64,000 nucleotides of DNA from an uncultured Clostridia bacterium (GTDB lineage Bacteria > Bacillota > Clostridia > CAKSNL01 > HGM11501), in contig CAKSNL010000006.1 in NCBI GenBank assembly GCA_934476235.1, positions 83,805 through 147,804 of the forward strand, given 5' to 3'. This document shows, one piece after another, positions 1 through 7,537 of the stretch. A program made the position numbers and the translations under genes. Within the stretch, counting starts at the first letter, position 1, and every line of letters begins with the position of its first letter. The notes below the pieces were generated by a model. The model had not been told where the DNA came from. It saw nothing but the letters and a program-made list of their open reading frames with translations, and did not search any database.

Positions 1-2
1 CT

Positions 3-158
3 GAGATGATCGCAGGATATGCAACCGAGGCTGTTAATAAGCTTGCGGCTGCCGGCGTAATCTCCGGTATGGGCGACGATACGTTTGCTCCCGGCGCATG
101 CGCAACGCGTGCACAGGCAATCAGCATGATCTTCGCTATCAGATCCTTAATGAAATAA
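3..158 (+). CDS. SLH-domain surface protein, C-terminal fragment
   Basis: Only the last 51 residues and the stop lie in the window; the gene begins upstream. The readable frame has the shape of an S-layer homology (SLH) repeat: a helix with A..AV.KL.AAGVISG, then G.GDDTFAPGA.ATRAQA, where the conserved ATRAQA helix follows the F.P loop. SLH domains hold exported proteins on pyruvylated secondary wall polysaccharide, so this is probably a surface protein ending in its cell-wall anchor. It is followed by a strong terminator. What the N-terminal part does cannot be told from here. Confidence 0.85.
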   Translation, partial: EMIAGYATEAVNKLAAAGVISGMGDDTFAPGACATRAQAISMIFAIRSLMK

Positions 159-169
159 TTGCTCATTTG

Positions 170-205
170 AAAATTCCCCTGACCTTAAAGTCAGGGGAAT
201 TTTTT
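170..205 (+). terminator. Rho-independent terminator after SLH protein
   Basis: A perfect stem (AAATTCCCCTGA paired with TCAGGGGAATTT) is followed by a T run, 12 bases after the SLH stop codon. Confidence 0.9.
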
Positions 206-405
206 CCGCCCCGCCGTTTGGCAAGGTAGGGCGGGCATCGCTGAGGCAATTTAAAGCCCTCAAGAGCTAAACGGCGTGACGGAAAAAGACAACAAAGTCT
301 TTTTCCGTTAGGTGCGAAAAACCGTTCAAGGTTTTGTCGCACACATATAAAACCGCAAAGGCGGTTTTATATGGCATTTGCGAAGCAAATGCCGGGAGGA
401 TTTTT
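206..405. repeat. Mosaic intergenic repeat element, copy 0
   Basis: This non-coding stretch is built of hairpins. It holds GCCCTCAAGAGCTAAA, a GGAAAAAGAC/GTCTTTTTCC stem, a GTGCGAAAAACC/GGTTTTGTCGCAC stem and an AAACCGC/GCGGTTT stem, and ends in GGGAGGATTTTTCGGGAGGG. The same modules occur in a different order in the copy at 42787-43068, and the right end matches the copy at 20974-21144. The left end is not clear. Short open frames here do not look like protein genes. Confidence 0.75.
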
Positions 406-432
406 CGGGAGGGTCACATGGCAAAACCGGCG

Positions 433-760
433 GGCAATTCATGAATTGCCCCTACGGGCGCACGAGCAAAAGTGGGTGTAAAATCTGTAGGGGGTCTCAA
501 ATCCTTGACAACCCGATAAGGTACACGTAAAACGAGCGGGAGGCTTAGTGCATCCTCCCCTACGGGCGCACGAGCAAAAGTGGGTGTAAAATCTGTAGGG
601 GGTCTCAAATCCTTGACAACCCGATAAGGTACACGTAAAACGAGCGGGAGGCTTAGTGCATCCTCCCCTACGGGTGCACTAAGCGTAATGCGTGCAAAAT
701 GTAGAGGTCTCTTGTCAACATCGCCACACTAACGTGTGCATTACGCTTTTTTTACGCAGT
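433..760. repeat. Palindromes and 108-bp tandem duplication
   Basis: A GGGCAATTCATGAATTGCCC palindrome at 437-450 is followed by two head-to-tail copies of a 108-bp unit (449-556 and 557-664), each beginning CCCCTACGGGCG and containing a GGGAGG...CCTCCCC palindrome; a third copy starts at 665 and breaks off. An AGCGTAATGC/GCATTACGCT inverted repeat with a T run closes the island near 682-752. No gene is seen in 159-830. Confidence 0.8.
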
Positions 761-830
761 GAAAATTATAATATTTTATGAGGAAAATTTAATAAAAATC
801 AGATAAAAGCATTTTTGGGGAGGAAAAAGC

Positions 831-1529
831 ATGAATGATAATACATATCCTGACATGATGCCGCGGCAGCCGAAAGGCGAAAAGCCCTATGTACTTGTGA
901 TTATCGGCGTAATACTGGGAGTTATATTAACTCTGCTTGCCGCGCTATTATTAAGCGGAAACGGTCCAAACTTTGGCAAGGGAGGCGGAGAAAAGAGAGC
1001 TAAGGCGTACGCGGAGGAACACGTCGGAAGAGAGCACGGGGGAAGAATAATAGCATACAAAAGCTGCAGTATTAACGGTAACGGCGACGCCGACATACTC
1101 TACGAATCAAACCTTGGCACGGCGTACGACTTCGGCAGGATAAGCGAGATAATGGTCGATAAATCCGGAAATGTTTTGCTCTGCTCCGTATGCAGTTATT
1201 TGGAGATGCAGGACGATTACAGACCGCCGTACGGCAAGGGCAATCAAGAAATGACTCAGGCATACGACGATTACCTGTTCCCGAGCGACAGGGTCTATAT
1301 CACCGGCTCCGACCTTGATTACAGAGGGCGGTATGAGATATCGCTCATCCGCAACGAAATATATGCGCGGCACGGATATATATTCAAGACCGAGCCTTAC
1401 AAAACCTACTTTGAGGATAAAGACTGGTATTATCCGAACGAATATTTTTCCGAAAGCTCTTTCAATGATATAGAAAAAGCCAACGTCAAATTTATTACCG
1501 AATATGAAAGATCAATGGGGTGGCGATGA
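831..1529 (+). CDS. Membrane-anchored YARHG-domain protein
   Basis: A 232-residue protein with an N-terminal cytoplasmic segment, one transmembrane helix at about residues 20-43 (VLVIIGVILGVILTLLAALL), and an extracytoplasmic part. Near the C-terminus RNEIYARHGYIF, followed by YF..KDWY.P, is the signature of the YARHG domain, an extracellular module common in Firmicutes whose biochemical role is not established. Three cysteines lie in the middle. The start is supported by GGGGAGG nine bases upstream. The stop overlaps the start of the amidase gene, so the two are probably translated together and may both act at the cell wall. Confidence 0.85.
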   Translation: MNDNTYPDMMPRQPKGEKPYVLVIIGVILGVILTLLAALLLSGNGPNFGKGGGEKRAKAYAEEHVGREHGGRIIAYKSCSINGNGDADILYESNLGTAYDFGRISEIMVDKSGNVLLCSVCSYLEMQDDYRPPYGKGNQEMTQAYDDYLFPSDRVYITGSDLDYRGRYEISLIRNEIYARHGYIFKTEPYKTYFEDKDWYYPNEYFSESSFNDIEKANVKFITEYERSMGWR

Positions 1530-2296
1530 TGAAACGGCTGATTTTTGCTGCTCTGGCAGTAATGATGGTTTTTTCATCATGCGCAGCACCGCCCGAAATC
1601 AAGGAGCCTTCGGAAAACGCAGCACAGACGGAAAAAAGGGAGGAGCCTGAAAAGCTGCCGCTTGACGGCACGGTCATCGTGATTGACGCCGGGCACGGGA
1701 AAAACAGTTACAATAAAGAAGAAAGAATCGCTCCGGATTCTGACGAAACAAAAAGCGCATTCGCTTCCGGCACGTCCGGAAAAAATCAGAGCGAGGAGGA
1801 ACTTAATTTAAGCGTTGCCCTGCTGTTGGCGGAAGCACTCACGGATGAGGGCGCGTCGGTTTATATGACGCGCACGGAGCATGAGTCCGACATGACGAAT
1901 ATCGACCGTGCGGAGTTTGCAAATGAATTCGGCGCGGACTTATCGGTAAAGATCCACGCGGACGGCAGCGAGGACAGCAAGGTGCACGGCGTGTCGGTCC
2001 TGGTGCCGGGAGGGGAGTATATTAAGGATGAAAAGCTGCTCTCTGAAAGCAGAAAAGCCGGGGAGCTGGTGCTGGAGGAATTCGTCAAGGCGACCGGCGC
2101 GTATAACCGCGGAATCAGCGTGAGGAACGACCTTACCGGGTTTAACTGGACCAAGGTTCCCGTAATACTTGTCGAAATGGGATTCATGACAAACCCCGAT
2201 GAGGACGCGGCGATGGAAAACGAAAAGTATCAGCGCCTTATGGCTAAAGGCATTCTACGCGGGATTGAACGGTATTTTGAAAACGGCAAGGAGTAA
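1526..2296 (+). CDS. N-acetylmuramoyl-L-alanine amidase, lipoprotein
   Basis: Zinc-dependent amidase of the Amidase_3 (AmiC/CwlC) family, which cuts the bond between muramic acid and the stem peptide of peptidoglycan. A lipoprotein signal (MMKRLIFAALAVMMVFSSC, lipid-modified Cys near residue 19) places it outside the membrane, followed by a charged linker. Visible active-site elements are VIDAGHG (zinc His), a Glu in the SEEELNLS helix, VKIHADG (zinc His) and the catalytic Glu in ILVEMGFMTNPDED. The frame is open to a GTG at 1520, but ATG 1526 fits the upstream GGGG better; ATG 1529 is also possible. It overlaps the YARHG gene by four bases. Confidence 0.92.
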   Translation: MMKRLIFAALAVMMVFSSCAAPPEIKEPSENAAQTEKREEPEKLPLDGTVIVIDAGHGKNSYNKEERIAPDSDETKSAFASGTSGKNQSEEELNLSVALLLAEALTDEGASVYMTRTEHESDMTNIDRAEFANEFGADLSVKIHADGSEDSKVHGVSVLVPGGEYIKDEKLLSESRKAGELVLEEFVKATGAYNRGISVRNDLTGFNWTKVPVILVEMGFMTNPDEDAAMENEKYQRLMAKGILRGIERYFENGKE

Positions 2297-2319
2297 ATTT
2301 TGCTCCGAGCCGTTTTTTC
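2282..2319 (+). terminator. Terminator overlapping the amidase stop
   Basis: AACGGC.AGGAG pairs with CTCC..GCCGTT and is followed by TTTTTTCT. The stem includes the amidase stop codon. Confidence 0.75.
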
Positions 2320-2321
2320 TC

Positions 2322-2350
2322 TTGCAAACGGGTGAAAAGTGTGGTAAGAT
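2322..2350 (+). promoter_or_regulatory. Sigma-A promoter for nfeD-SPFH pair
   Basis: TTGCAA, 17-bp spacer, TAAGAT, lying between the amidase terminator and the TTG start at 2373. Confidence 0.6.
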
Positions 2351-2372
2351 AAACCTAAAAGGAGGGATTTTC

Positions 2373-2795
2373 TTGGAGGCGCTCTGGCTTATTTTGGCGG
2401 TCGTGCTCGCCGTGATTGAGGCGGCAACGGTGCAGCTTGTTTCGGTCTGGTTCGCATGCGGCGCGGTGTGCGCTTTTCTTGCGGCGTTCGTTACCGACAG
2501 TTTGCCGGTTCAGGCGGCGGTGTTCGTTATCTCCTCGGTGCTTTTTTTGGTCATTTCGCGAAAGTTCGTGAAAAAAGCGCTTAAAAACAAGGTCGCGACA
2601 AATTCCGATTCCCTTATCGGGCAAAGCGCGGTACTTACCGAAACCGTTGACAATGATCTTGGCACCGGCACGCTCAAAAAGGGCGGCATTGTCTGGACGG
2701 CGAGGAGCGAAAACGGAGAGAGAATAGAAGAAGGAACAAAGGTTAAAATAGTTAAAATTGAGGGCGTTAAGCTCATAGTAAGAAAGGAAGATTGA
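2373..2795 (+). CDS. NfeD-like membrane protein
   Basis: A 140-residue member of the NfeD family (short form): two or three hydrophobic segments in the first 70 residues, then a soluble C-terminal OB-fold-like domain (LIGQSAVLTETVDND...G.V...G..W.A....G..I..GT.VKIVKIEGVKLIV). Such proteins pair with SPFH/stomatin-like proteins and help organise membrane microdomains. The TTG start is chosen because AGGAGG sits eight bases upstream and hydrophobic sequence starts right after it; a longer open frame reaching back into the amidase gene has no family similarity. It lies three bases before the SPFH gene, so the two form an operon. Confidence 0.85.
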   Translation: MEALWLILAVVLAVIEAATVQLVSVWFACGAVCAFLAAFVTDSLPVQAAVFVISSVLFLVISRKFVKKALKNKVATNSDSLIGQSAVLTETVDNDLGTGTLKKGGIVWTARSENGERIEEGTKVKIVKIEGVKLIVRKED

Positions 2796-2798
2796 TTT

Positions 2799-3686
2799 AT
2801 GCCGTTTATTCTTATCTTTGTGGTTTTGGTTATCATTCTTATCATGTCGAATGTGCGCATCGTGTCTCAGGCGCACGCCTGCATCGTTGAGCGTTTCGGC
2901 GCGTATGCCGCGACATGGGGCGTCGGAATTCACGTGAAGGTTCCGTTTATCGACCGCGTGAGCAGACCGATCAGCTTAAAAGAGCATGTTGCGGATTTCC
3001 CGCCTCAGCCGGTGATCACGAAGGATAACGTTACAATGCAGATAGACACGGTCGTTTATTATCAGATAACCGACCCCAAGCTTTTCACATACGGCGTTGA
3101 GCGCCCGATGATGGCGATCGAGAACCTGACGGCAACGACGCTCCGTAACATCATAGGCGACTTGGAGCTTGACGAAACACTCACTTCGAGAGACACGATA
3201 AACACCAAAATGCGCGCAATCTTGGACGAGGCGACCGATCCATGGGGCATCAAGGTCAACAGAGTCGAGCTTAAGAACATCATTCCGCCCAGAGAGATAC
3301 AGGACGCGATGGAGCGCCAGATGAAGGCGGAGCGCGAAAGAAGAGAGGCAATCCTCCGCGCGGAGGGTGACAAAAAGTCCGCAGTCTTAATTGCAGAGGG
3401 CGAGAAGGAGTCCGCTATACTTCGTGCGGACGCGAAGAAGGAAGCGGCAATAAGAGAGGCGGAAGGTCAGGCACAGGCAATCATCAAGGTTCAGGAGGCT
3501 ATCGCCGAAGGTATCAGAAAGATAAACGAGGCGGCGCCGACCGACGGATACGTTAAAATAAAGGCGCTTGAAGCGTTTGAAAAGGCGGCTGACGGAAAGG
3601 CGACCAAGATTATCATTCCGTCAGAGATACAGGGGCTTGCCGGACTTGCGGAGGGCATTGTTTCCGCGGTAAAAGAAGATAAATAA
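2799..3686 (+). CDS. SPFH/Band 7 (stomatin/slipin-like) protein
   Basis: A 295-residue protein with a single N-terminal membrane helix (FILIFVVLVIILIMSNV), then the SPFH domain (VERFG.Y......G.H...PF.DRV....L.E...D.PPQPVITKDNV...ID.VVYYQI.DP), and then an alanine/glutamate-rich coiled coil (AEGDKKSAVLIAEGEKESAI). Ends in an oligomerisation region. SPFH proteins assemble into membrane-associated scaffolds (QmcA/FloA-like lipid microdomains). It directly follows the NfeD-like gene, the usual partner. RBS GAAAGGAAG precedes ATG 2799. Confidence 0.93.
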   Translation: MPFILIFVVLVIILIMSNVRIVSQAHACIVERFGAYAATWGVGIHVKVPFIDRVSRPISLKEHVADFPPQPVITKDNVTMQIDTVVYYQITDPKLFTYGVERPMMAIENLTATTLRNIIGDLELDETLTSRDTINTKMRAILDEATDPWGIKVNRVELKNIIPPREIQDAMERQMKAERERREAILRAEGDKKSAVLIAEGEKESAILRADAKKEAAIREAEGQAQAIIKVQEAIAEGIRKINEAAPTDGYVKIKALEAFEKAADGKATKIIIPSEIQGLAGLAEGIVSAVKEDK

Positions 3687-3692
3687 AAATGT

Positions 3693-3722
3693 AAAATGCC
3701 GCCGAAGGCTCGGCGGCATTTT
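3693..3722 (+). terminator. Terminator between SPFH and SDR genes
   Basis: AAAATGCCGCCGA pairs with CGGCGGCATTTT, seven bases past the SPFH stop and just ahead of the next gene's Shine-Dalgarno site. Confidence 0.8.
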
Positions 3723-3734
3723 AAGGAGAATTTT

Positions 3735-4481
3735 ATGAGAGCACTTGTTACCGGAGCAAGCTCCGGAATCGGCGGAGAGATCGCAAAAATATTGGACTCC
3801 ATGGGCTATGACGTTGTTATCGCCGCGCGGAGGGAAGAGCGGCTTAAAAAGTTAGCCGCCCGGTTAAAAAACAACACGGAAATAATCGTTTGCGACCTTG
3901 CCGACCGCGGGGAATGTGTGCGGCTTTTTAACGGGGCGGGAGAGATTGACGTTTTGGTAAACTCCGCCGGATTCGGCGTTTTCGGCGAATTTACGGACAC
4001 CGACCTTGATGCTGAGCTTTCGCTGATTGACGTTAACATAACCGCACTCCACATTCTGACCAAGCTTTATTTACGGGAATTTGCACAAAGAAACTCGGGC
4101 TATATATTAAACGTCGCGTCTGTCGCGTCGTTCTTCCCGGGTCCCAAGTTCTCGTCATACTACGCGTCAAAGGCGTATGTTCTGAGGCTGTCTGAGGCAA
4201 TCGGCGCCGAGCTTAAAAAGAAAAAGAGCCGCGTCGGCATTTCGGTTTTCTGCCCCGGACCCGTCGATACCGAGTTTAATAAGGTGGCGGACGTGAAGTT
4301 CGCGCTCCCCGGAATCACGGCGCGCCGCGCGGCGGAGGCAGCCGTCAAGGGGATGTTTAAGAAAAAAAGGATAATCACCTGTCCCGGCACGGTGGGATTT
4401 TTGAGGTTCCTCTCCAAAATAACGCCGGACGCGCTTGCAGAACACTTTGTTTATAAAATGCAGGCTAAAAAAGAAGGCTGA
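3735..4481 (+). CDS. Short-chain dehydrogenase/reductase
   Basis: A 248-residue classical SDR oxidoreductase. The nucleotide-binding TGASSGIG is at residues 6-13, the NSAG equivalent of NNAG follows strand 4, and the active-site pattern SSYYASKAY supplies the catalytic Tyr and Lys near residues 142-146. Substrate cannot be told. The start at ATG 3735 has AAGGAG eight bases upstream; an earlier ATG at 3696 lies inside the preceding terminator and is rejected. It is followed after 21 bases by a GH2 glycosidase with a good RBS, so the pair is probably co-transcribed, but a functional link is only inferred. Confidence 0.9.
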   Translation: MRALVTGASSGIGGEIAKILDSMGYDVVIAARREERLKKLAARLKNNTEIIVCDLADRGECVRLFNGAGEIDVLVNSAGFGVFGEFTDTDLDAELSLIDVNITALHILTKLYLREFAQRNSGYILNVASVASFFPGPKFSSYYASKAYVLRLSEAIGAELKKKKSRVGISVFCPGPVDTEFNKVADVKFALPGITARRAAEAAVKGMFKKKRIITCPGTVGFLRFLSKITPDALAEHFVYKMQAKKEG

Positions 4482-4502
4482 CAGGCTGATCGGAGGAAAA
4501 AT

Positions 4503-7307
4503 ATGAAAAAGACTGTTACGAACGATATTTTGTATTACACGGGGACTGACGGTGCAAAACCGAATTTCAGCGGAAACGACAGTATCGGTATTCCCGAGAG
4601 GTGGGACTATTTAAGGCACTACTCCGCCCTTATGGGAAAGTGGTATTCGGATCCCGATTTCAACCAAAAGGCAGCGTCGGACTGTGAGGCGAAAGCCCTT
4701 GCCGAAACGCTTGCCGATACGGACACTGCGGTGAGAAAGACCTTGAGAATCAAAAAAATGAAGGCGCACCTTGAAAAAACGGCGGGTGAGTACAAAGACC
4801 TTTACCTTTATGCGGGCGCTTACGTGAACGGAAACGAAATAGTTTTCCCGATGGAGGAGCGCCCCGGCTCTGCCGCGAGGATAGACATTTCGCCGTGCGG
4901 GACTCTTTCGCTCTCGTTTGAGATATTCATTCCGGAATCGTTTCGCGGAATCTCCGAAAGGGACATATTTCCCGGCTCGTGCGGAAAGGTTATAAGCTTA
5001 AGAGATAAGACGCTTGACGCGGTGAAGGTGAAATTTTTCGCGTCCGGCGCGGTGCGCGCGTTCTCGGGCAATATGTGGGCGCCGAGGCTTATCGACCTCG
5101 GCACGCTGAAATTCGGCGAGTATAACAGCGTTAATATAGAATATTCTGCCGGCGCGGCGTCCGTCACGGTGAACGGCACCCGCGCGGATGATATAAGGCT
5201 CTCGGGCGGCGAGGTCGACAACATCTTTTTCGAGAGCGGAATGATGCCGCAAAGCCTTTTCACGGTCAAAAATATCGCGGTAAACGGAGCGGACTTTGAG
5301 TTTAAGAAAGCAGAGATGCATACCGAGACCGAAAAAATAGGCGAGGTCAGTCTGCCCTATGCCGTCGGGACATATAAAAATAAGGATAAGGCGCTGATAC
5401 TTGAGGGCGAGTTTAACTACTTCGAGTCAGAATGTGCGTATCTTACGATAGAAACGCTGGACCCGTCGGGCTCCGTCTGGCTTAACGGCAAGCTTTTGTA
5501 CGAAACGGATTCGTTTGACAAAATCAGAATAAACATAAAAGACAGGCTGGAAAAGGGCAAAAACACGCTTAAAATAAAGGTCGCTCCGCGCGCGCCCGAG
5601 GTCAATTATTACTGGCACAGACATTCCGACTGCTATGACGGGTGGTACTCCGGCGAGGTGAAGATCGAATTTTTAAGCCGCTGCCACATCAGCGATGCGG
5701 CGGTCACGACCGAGGGCGTGTCGGGCTCCGTCCGCGCCGAAATAAGGACAAAGCTCAGCGAAAGCTTTTCGGGCACCGTAAAATACACAATGAAAAAAAT
5801 ATTCCCCGAGGAGGGGAAAGAGGTGCTCCTCGGCTGCTCGTACGGGAGCGGAGAGGAAAATGTGCTTAAGATAGAGGGAGACTATGACATCTGGTCGCCC
5901 GAAGAACCGAATCTTTACGCCGTCCGCGCCTCCATAGTCGGCAAAAACGGAGAGATAACGGACGATTATGTGACGGAGACGGGCTTTCGGACGGTTGAGC
6001 AGAAGGACGGCGGCGTGTACATAAACGGGAAAAAGACAGTGCTCACGGGCGCGCTTTTGATGCAGTTTCTGCCGCCCTATATTCTTACGCCCGTAAACCA
6101 CCGCTGCCCGACAAATGAACAGTTTTCATGGGAGCTTTTGATGCTCAAAGCCATGAACGGCAACATCTTAAGGCTCCATATGTTAGGCTGCGGAAGCAAT
6201 GAGGACCGCCTCGCGCGCCTTGCCGACCGTGCCGGAGTCATGCTTGTATGGACCACAAGATATATTGACAGTATCGAGGGGATGGCGCACCCCGGCGCAT
6301 GGCGCGAGCGGGATAAGTACATAGCCCAGGCGAAGGCGGTCATGAGCCACCCGTCCATCGTGATGTGGGAGGGGTCAAACGAATTTCATCCGACCGACCT
6401 TTCCGTGGTTGACAGGGTGTATGACGAGTACGTTTCCGCGGTCCGCTCGTTCGACTCATCAAGGCTCATCTGCCCGGTGTCGCACCTTTACTACGGCGGC
6501 GGGCTTTACGATTCCGGCTGCGTGTACTATAACGACGCGGGCGACCGCGACCAGGACGGCAACCCCGCCTCCTCAAGCTTCGGCTGGCGCGATGAACTGG
6601 TCGTAAGAAGCTCGCACCCTTATTCGCTCCTTTCGGGCTACGGCACGAGCTGGGAAACGATGAGAAAGCAGGACTGGAAGAACCAGCCGGAGCTTTTTGA
6701 GAGTAAAAAACACGCTTATATGTCAACTGAGTTTGCCATAACCTCGCTTGAAAACAGGGAAACGCCCGAGGCGATAGAAAAGGGCTTCGTTTCCTCCTAT
6801 GAAAGAGGGGGCGACGCGGGATATATCGGACGTGCCTTCGAGGAATCGGAGTGGCGGGAAAGCCAGGCGCTTGCGGCGCTCTGCGCCTTCAACGCGGCGA
6901 AACTTTCGAGGCTTCTCGGTTCGGACGGGCTCATGTGGTGCTGCCTTTCAAGCGGTGCGAACGACGGGTCATACATGAAGCCGCCGATCGACTTTTTCGG
7001 CTATAAAAAGGGCGCGTTTTACGCGCTTCGTGCAGCGTATGAAAAAACCTTTGCCGCGAAGGAGGATATAAACGTCCAGATAGGCGAGGGAGACGTTATA
7101 ACGCCGGTGATATTAAACTCCGAAAACTCCTTTTCCGCGCGCGTCACGGCTGAAATTATTAATGAGGACGGAGAAGTCACTTATAAAAAGGTATATGAGC
7201 CCGTCGCTGTAAAGGACACTGACTTTAAAAAGAGCCTTGAGCCCTTCAAGCCGGAATTTTCCGGCAAAGGGTACTACACGCTCCGCATGACTATAGAGGA
7301 AGCTTAA
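4503..7307 (+). CDS. Glycoside hydrolase family 2 protein
   Basis: A large (934 residues) retaining exo-glycosidase of family GH2 (beta-galactosidase / beta-mannosidase / exo-glucosaminidase group). The N-terminal 300 residues include an extra laminin-G/concanavalin-like beta-rich region. The sugar-binding jelly roll follows (WLNGKLLY...F...I.....KGKNTLKIKV), then an immunoglobulin-like domain and the TIM barrel. The acid/base Glu is expected in VMWEGSNEFHP (about residue 625) and the nucleophile in STEFAITS (about 742). There is no signal peptide, so it should work in the cytoplasm on imported sugar. The SNE and TEF motifs are closest to the glucosaminidase/mannosidase branch, but the substrate is not proven. 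Confidence 0.85.
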   Translation: MKKTVTNDILYYTGTDGAKPNFSGNDSIGIPERWDYLRHYSALMGKWYSDPDFNQKAASDCEAKALAETLADTDTAVRKTLRIKKMKAHLEKTAGEYKDLYLYAGAYVNGNEIVFPMEERPGSAARIDISPCGTLSLSFEIFIPESFRGISERDIFPGSCGKVISLRDKTLDAVKVKFFASGAVRAFSGNMWAPRLIDLGTLKFGEYNSVNIEYSAGAASVTVNGTRADDIRLSGGEVDNIFFESGMMPQSLFTVKNIAVNGADFEFKKAEMHTETEKIGEVSLPYAVGTYKNKDKALILEGEFNYFESECAYLTIETLDPSGSVWLNGKLLYETDSFDKIRINIKDRLEKGKNTLKIKVAPRAPEVNYYWHRHSDCYDGWYSGEVKIEFLSRCHISDAAVTTEGVSGSVRAEIRTKLSESFSGTVKYTMKKIFPEEGKEVLLGCSYGSGEENVLKIEGDYDIWSPEEPNLYAVRASIVGKNGEITDDYVTETGFRTVEQKDGGVYINGKKTVLTGALLMQFLPPYILTPVNHRCPTNEQFSWELLMLKAMNGNILRLHMLGCGSNEDRLARLADRAGVMLVWTTRYIDSIEGMAHPGAWRERDKYIAQAKAVMSHPSIVMWEGSNEFHPTDLSVVDRVYDEYVSAVRSFDSSRLICPVSHLYYGGGLYDSGCVYYNDAGDRDQDGNPASSSFGWRDELVVRSSHPYSLLSGYGTSWETMRKQDWKNQPELFESKKHAYMSTEFAITSLENRETPEAIEKGFVSSYERGGDAGYIGRAFEESEWRESQALAALCAFNAAKLSRLLGSDGLMWCCLSSGANDGSYMKPPIDFFGYKKGAFYALRAAYEKTFAAKEDINVQIGEGDVITPVILNSENSFSARVTAEIINEDGEVTYKKVYEPVAVKDTDFKKSLEPFKPEFSGKGYYTLRMTIEEA

Positions 7308-7321
7308 AGGGAGGTAAACCC

Positions 7322-7492
7322 ATGAGGAAGTTAAGAACAGCAGCGTCCGCCGCGATTATGATAGTTTCTGCAGCCGTCGGGTTTTTTATCGGGGCGGCAC
7401 TAAATGACGGACTTGGCGGCGCGACACTGTTTTCGCTCATAGCCGGCATCGCGTGCATTGTCTATACCGCAGATAATCACGAAAAAGACTGA
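7322..7492 (+). CDS. Small two-helix membrane protein
   Basis: A 56-residue frame starting ATG at 7322 with GGGAGGT seven bases upstream, 14 bases after the GH2 stop. It has two hydrophobic segments (AASAAIMIVSAAVGFFIGAA and ATLFSLIAGIACIVYTA) and a short charged tail (DNHEKD). No family is recognised. The strong RBS, the operon position and the terminator right after its stop support it as a real gene. Confidence 0.65.
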   Translation: MRKLRTAASAAIMIVSAAVGFFIGAALNDGLGGATLFSLIAGIACIVYTADNHEKD

Positions 7493-7498
7493 AATAAA

Positions 7499-7537
7499 AA
7501 GAGCGCTCAAGGCTTTGCCTTGAGCGCCGTTTTTTAT
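7499..7537. terminator. Bidirectional terminator
   Basis: GGCGCTCAAGGC and its complement form a stem around TTT, with a T run on the plus side and an A run on the other. It serves the GH2 operon and the convergent EF-G-like gene, whose stop at 7534 lies in the T run. Confidence 0.85.

Noticed and set aside
414..608. Open frame across the 108-bp tandem repeat
   Set aside because: The internal repeat in its translation (RPPTDFTPTFARAPVG twice) only reflects the DNA duplication; there is no RBS and no family.
449..664. Tandem repeats as a CRISPR array
   Set aside because: Units are 108 bp and abut with no unique spacers, and no cas genes are present.
2199..2372. N-terminal extension of the NfeD-like protein
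   Set aside because: It overlaps the end of the amidase gene, has no similarity to the family and crosses a terminator and promoter; the TTG at 2373 has a proper RBS.
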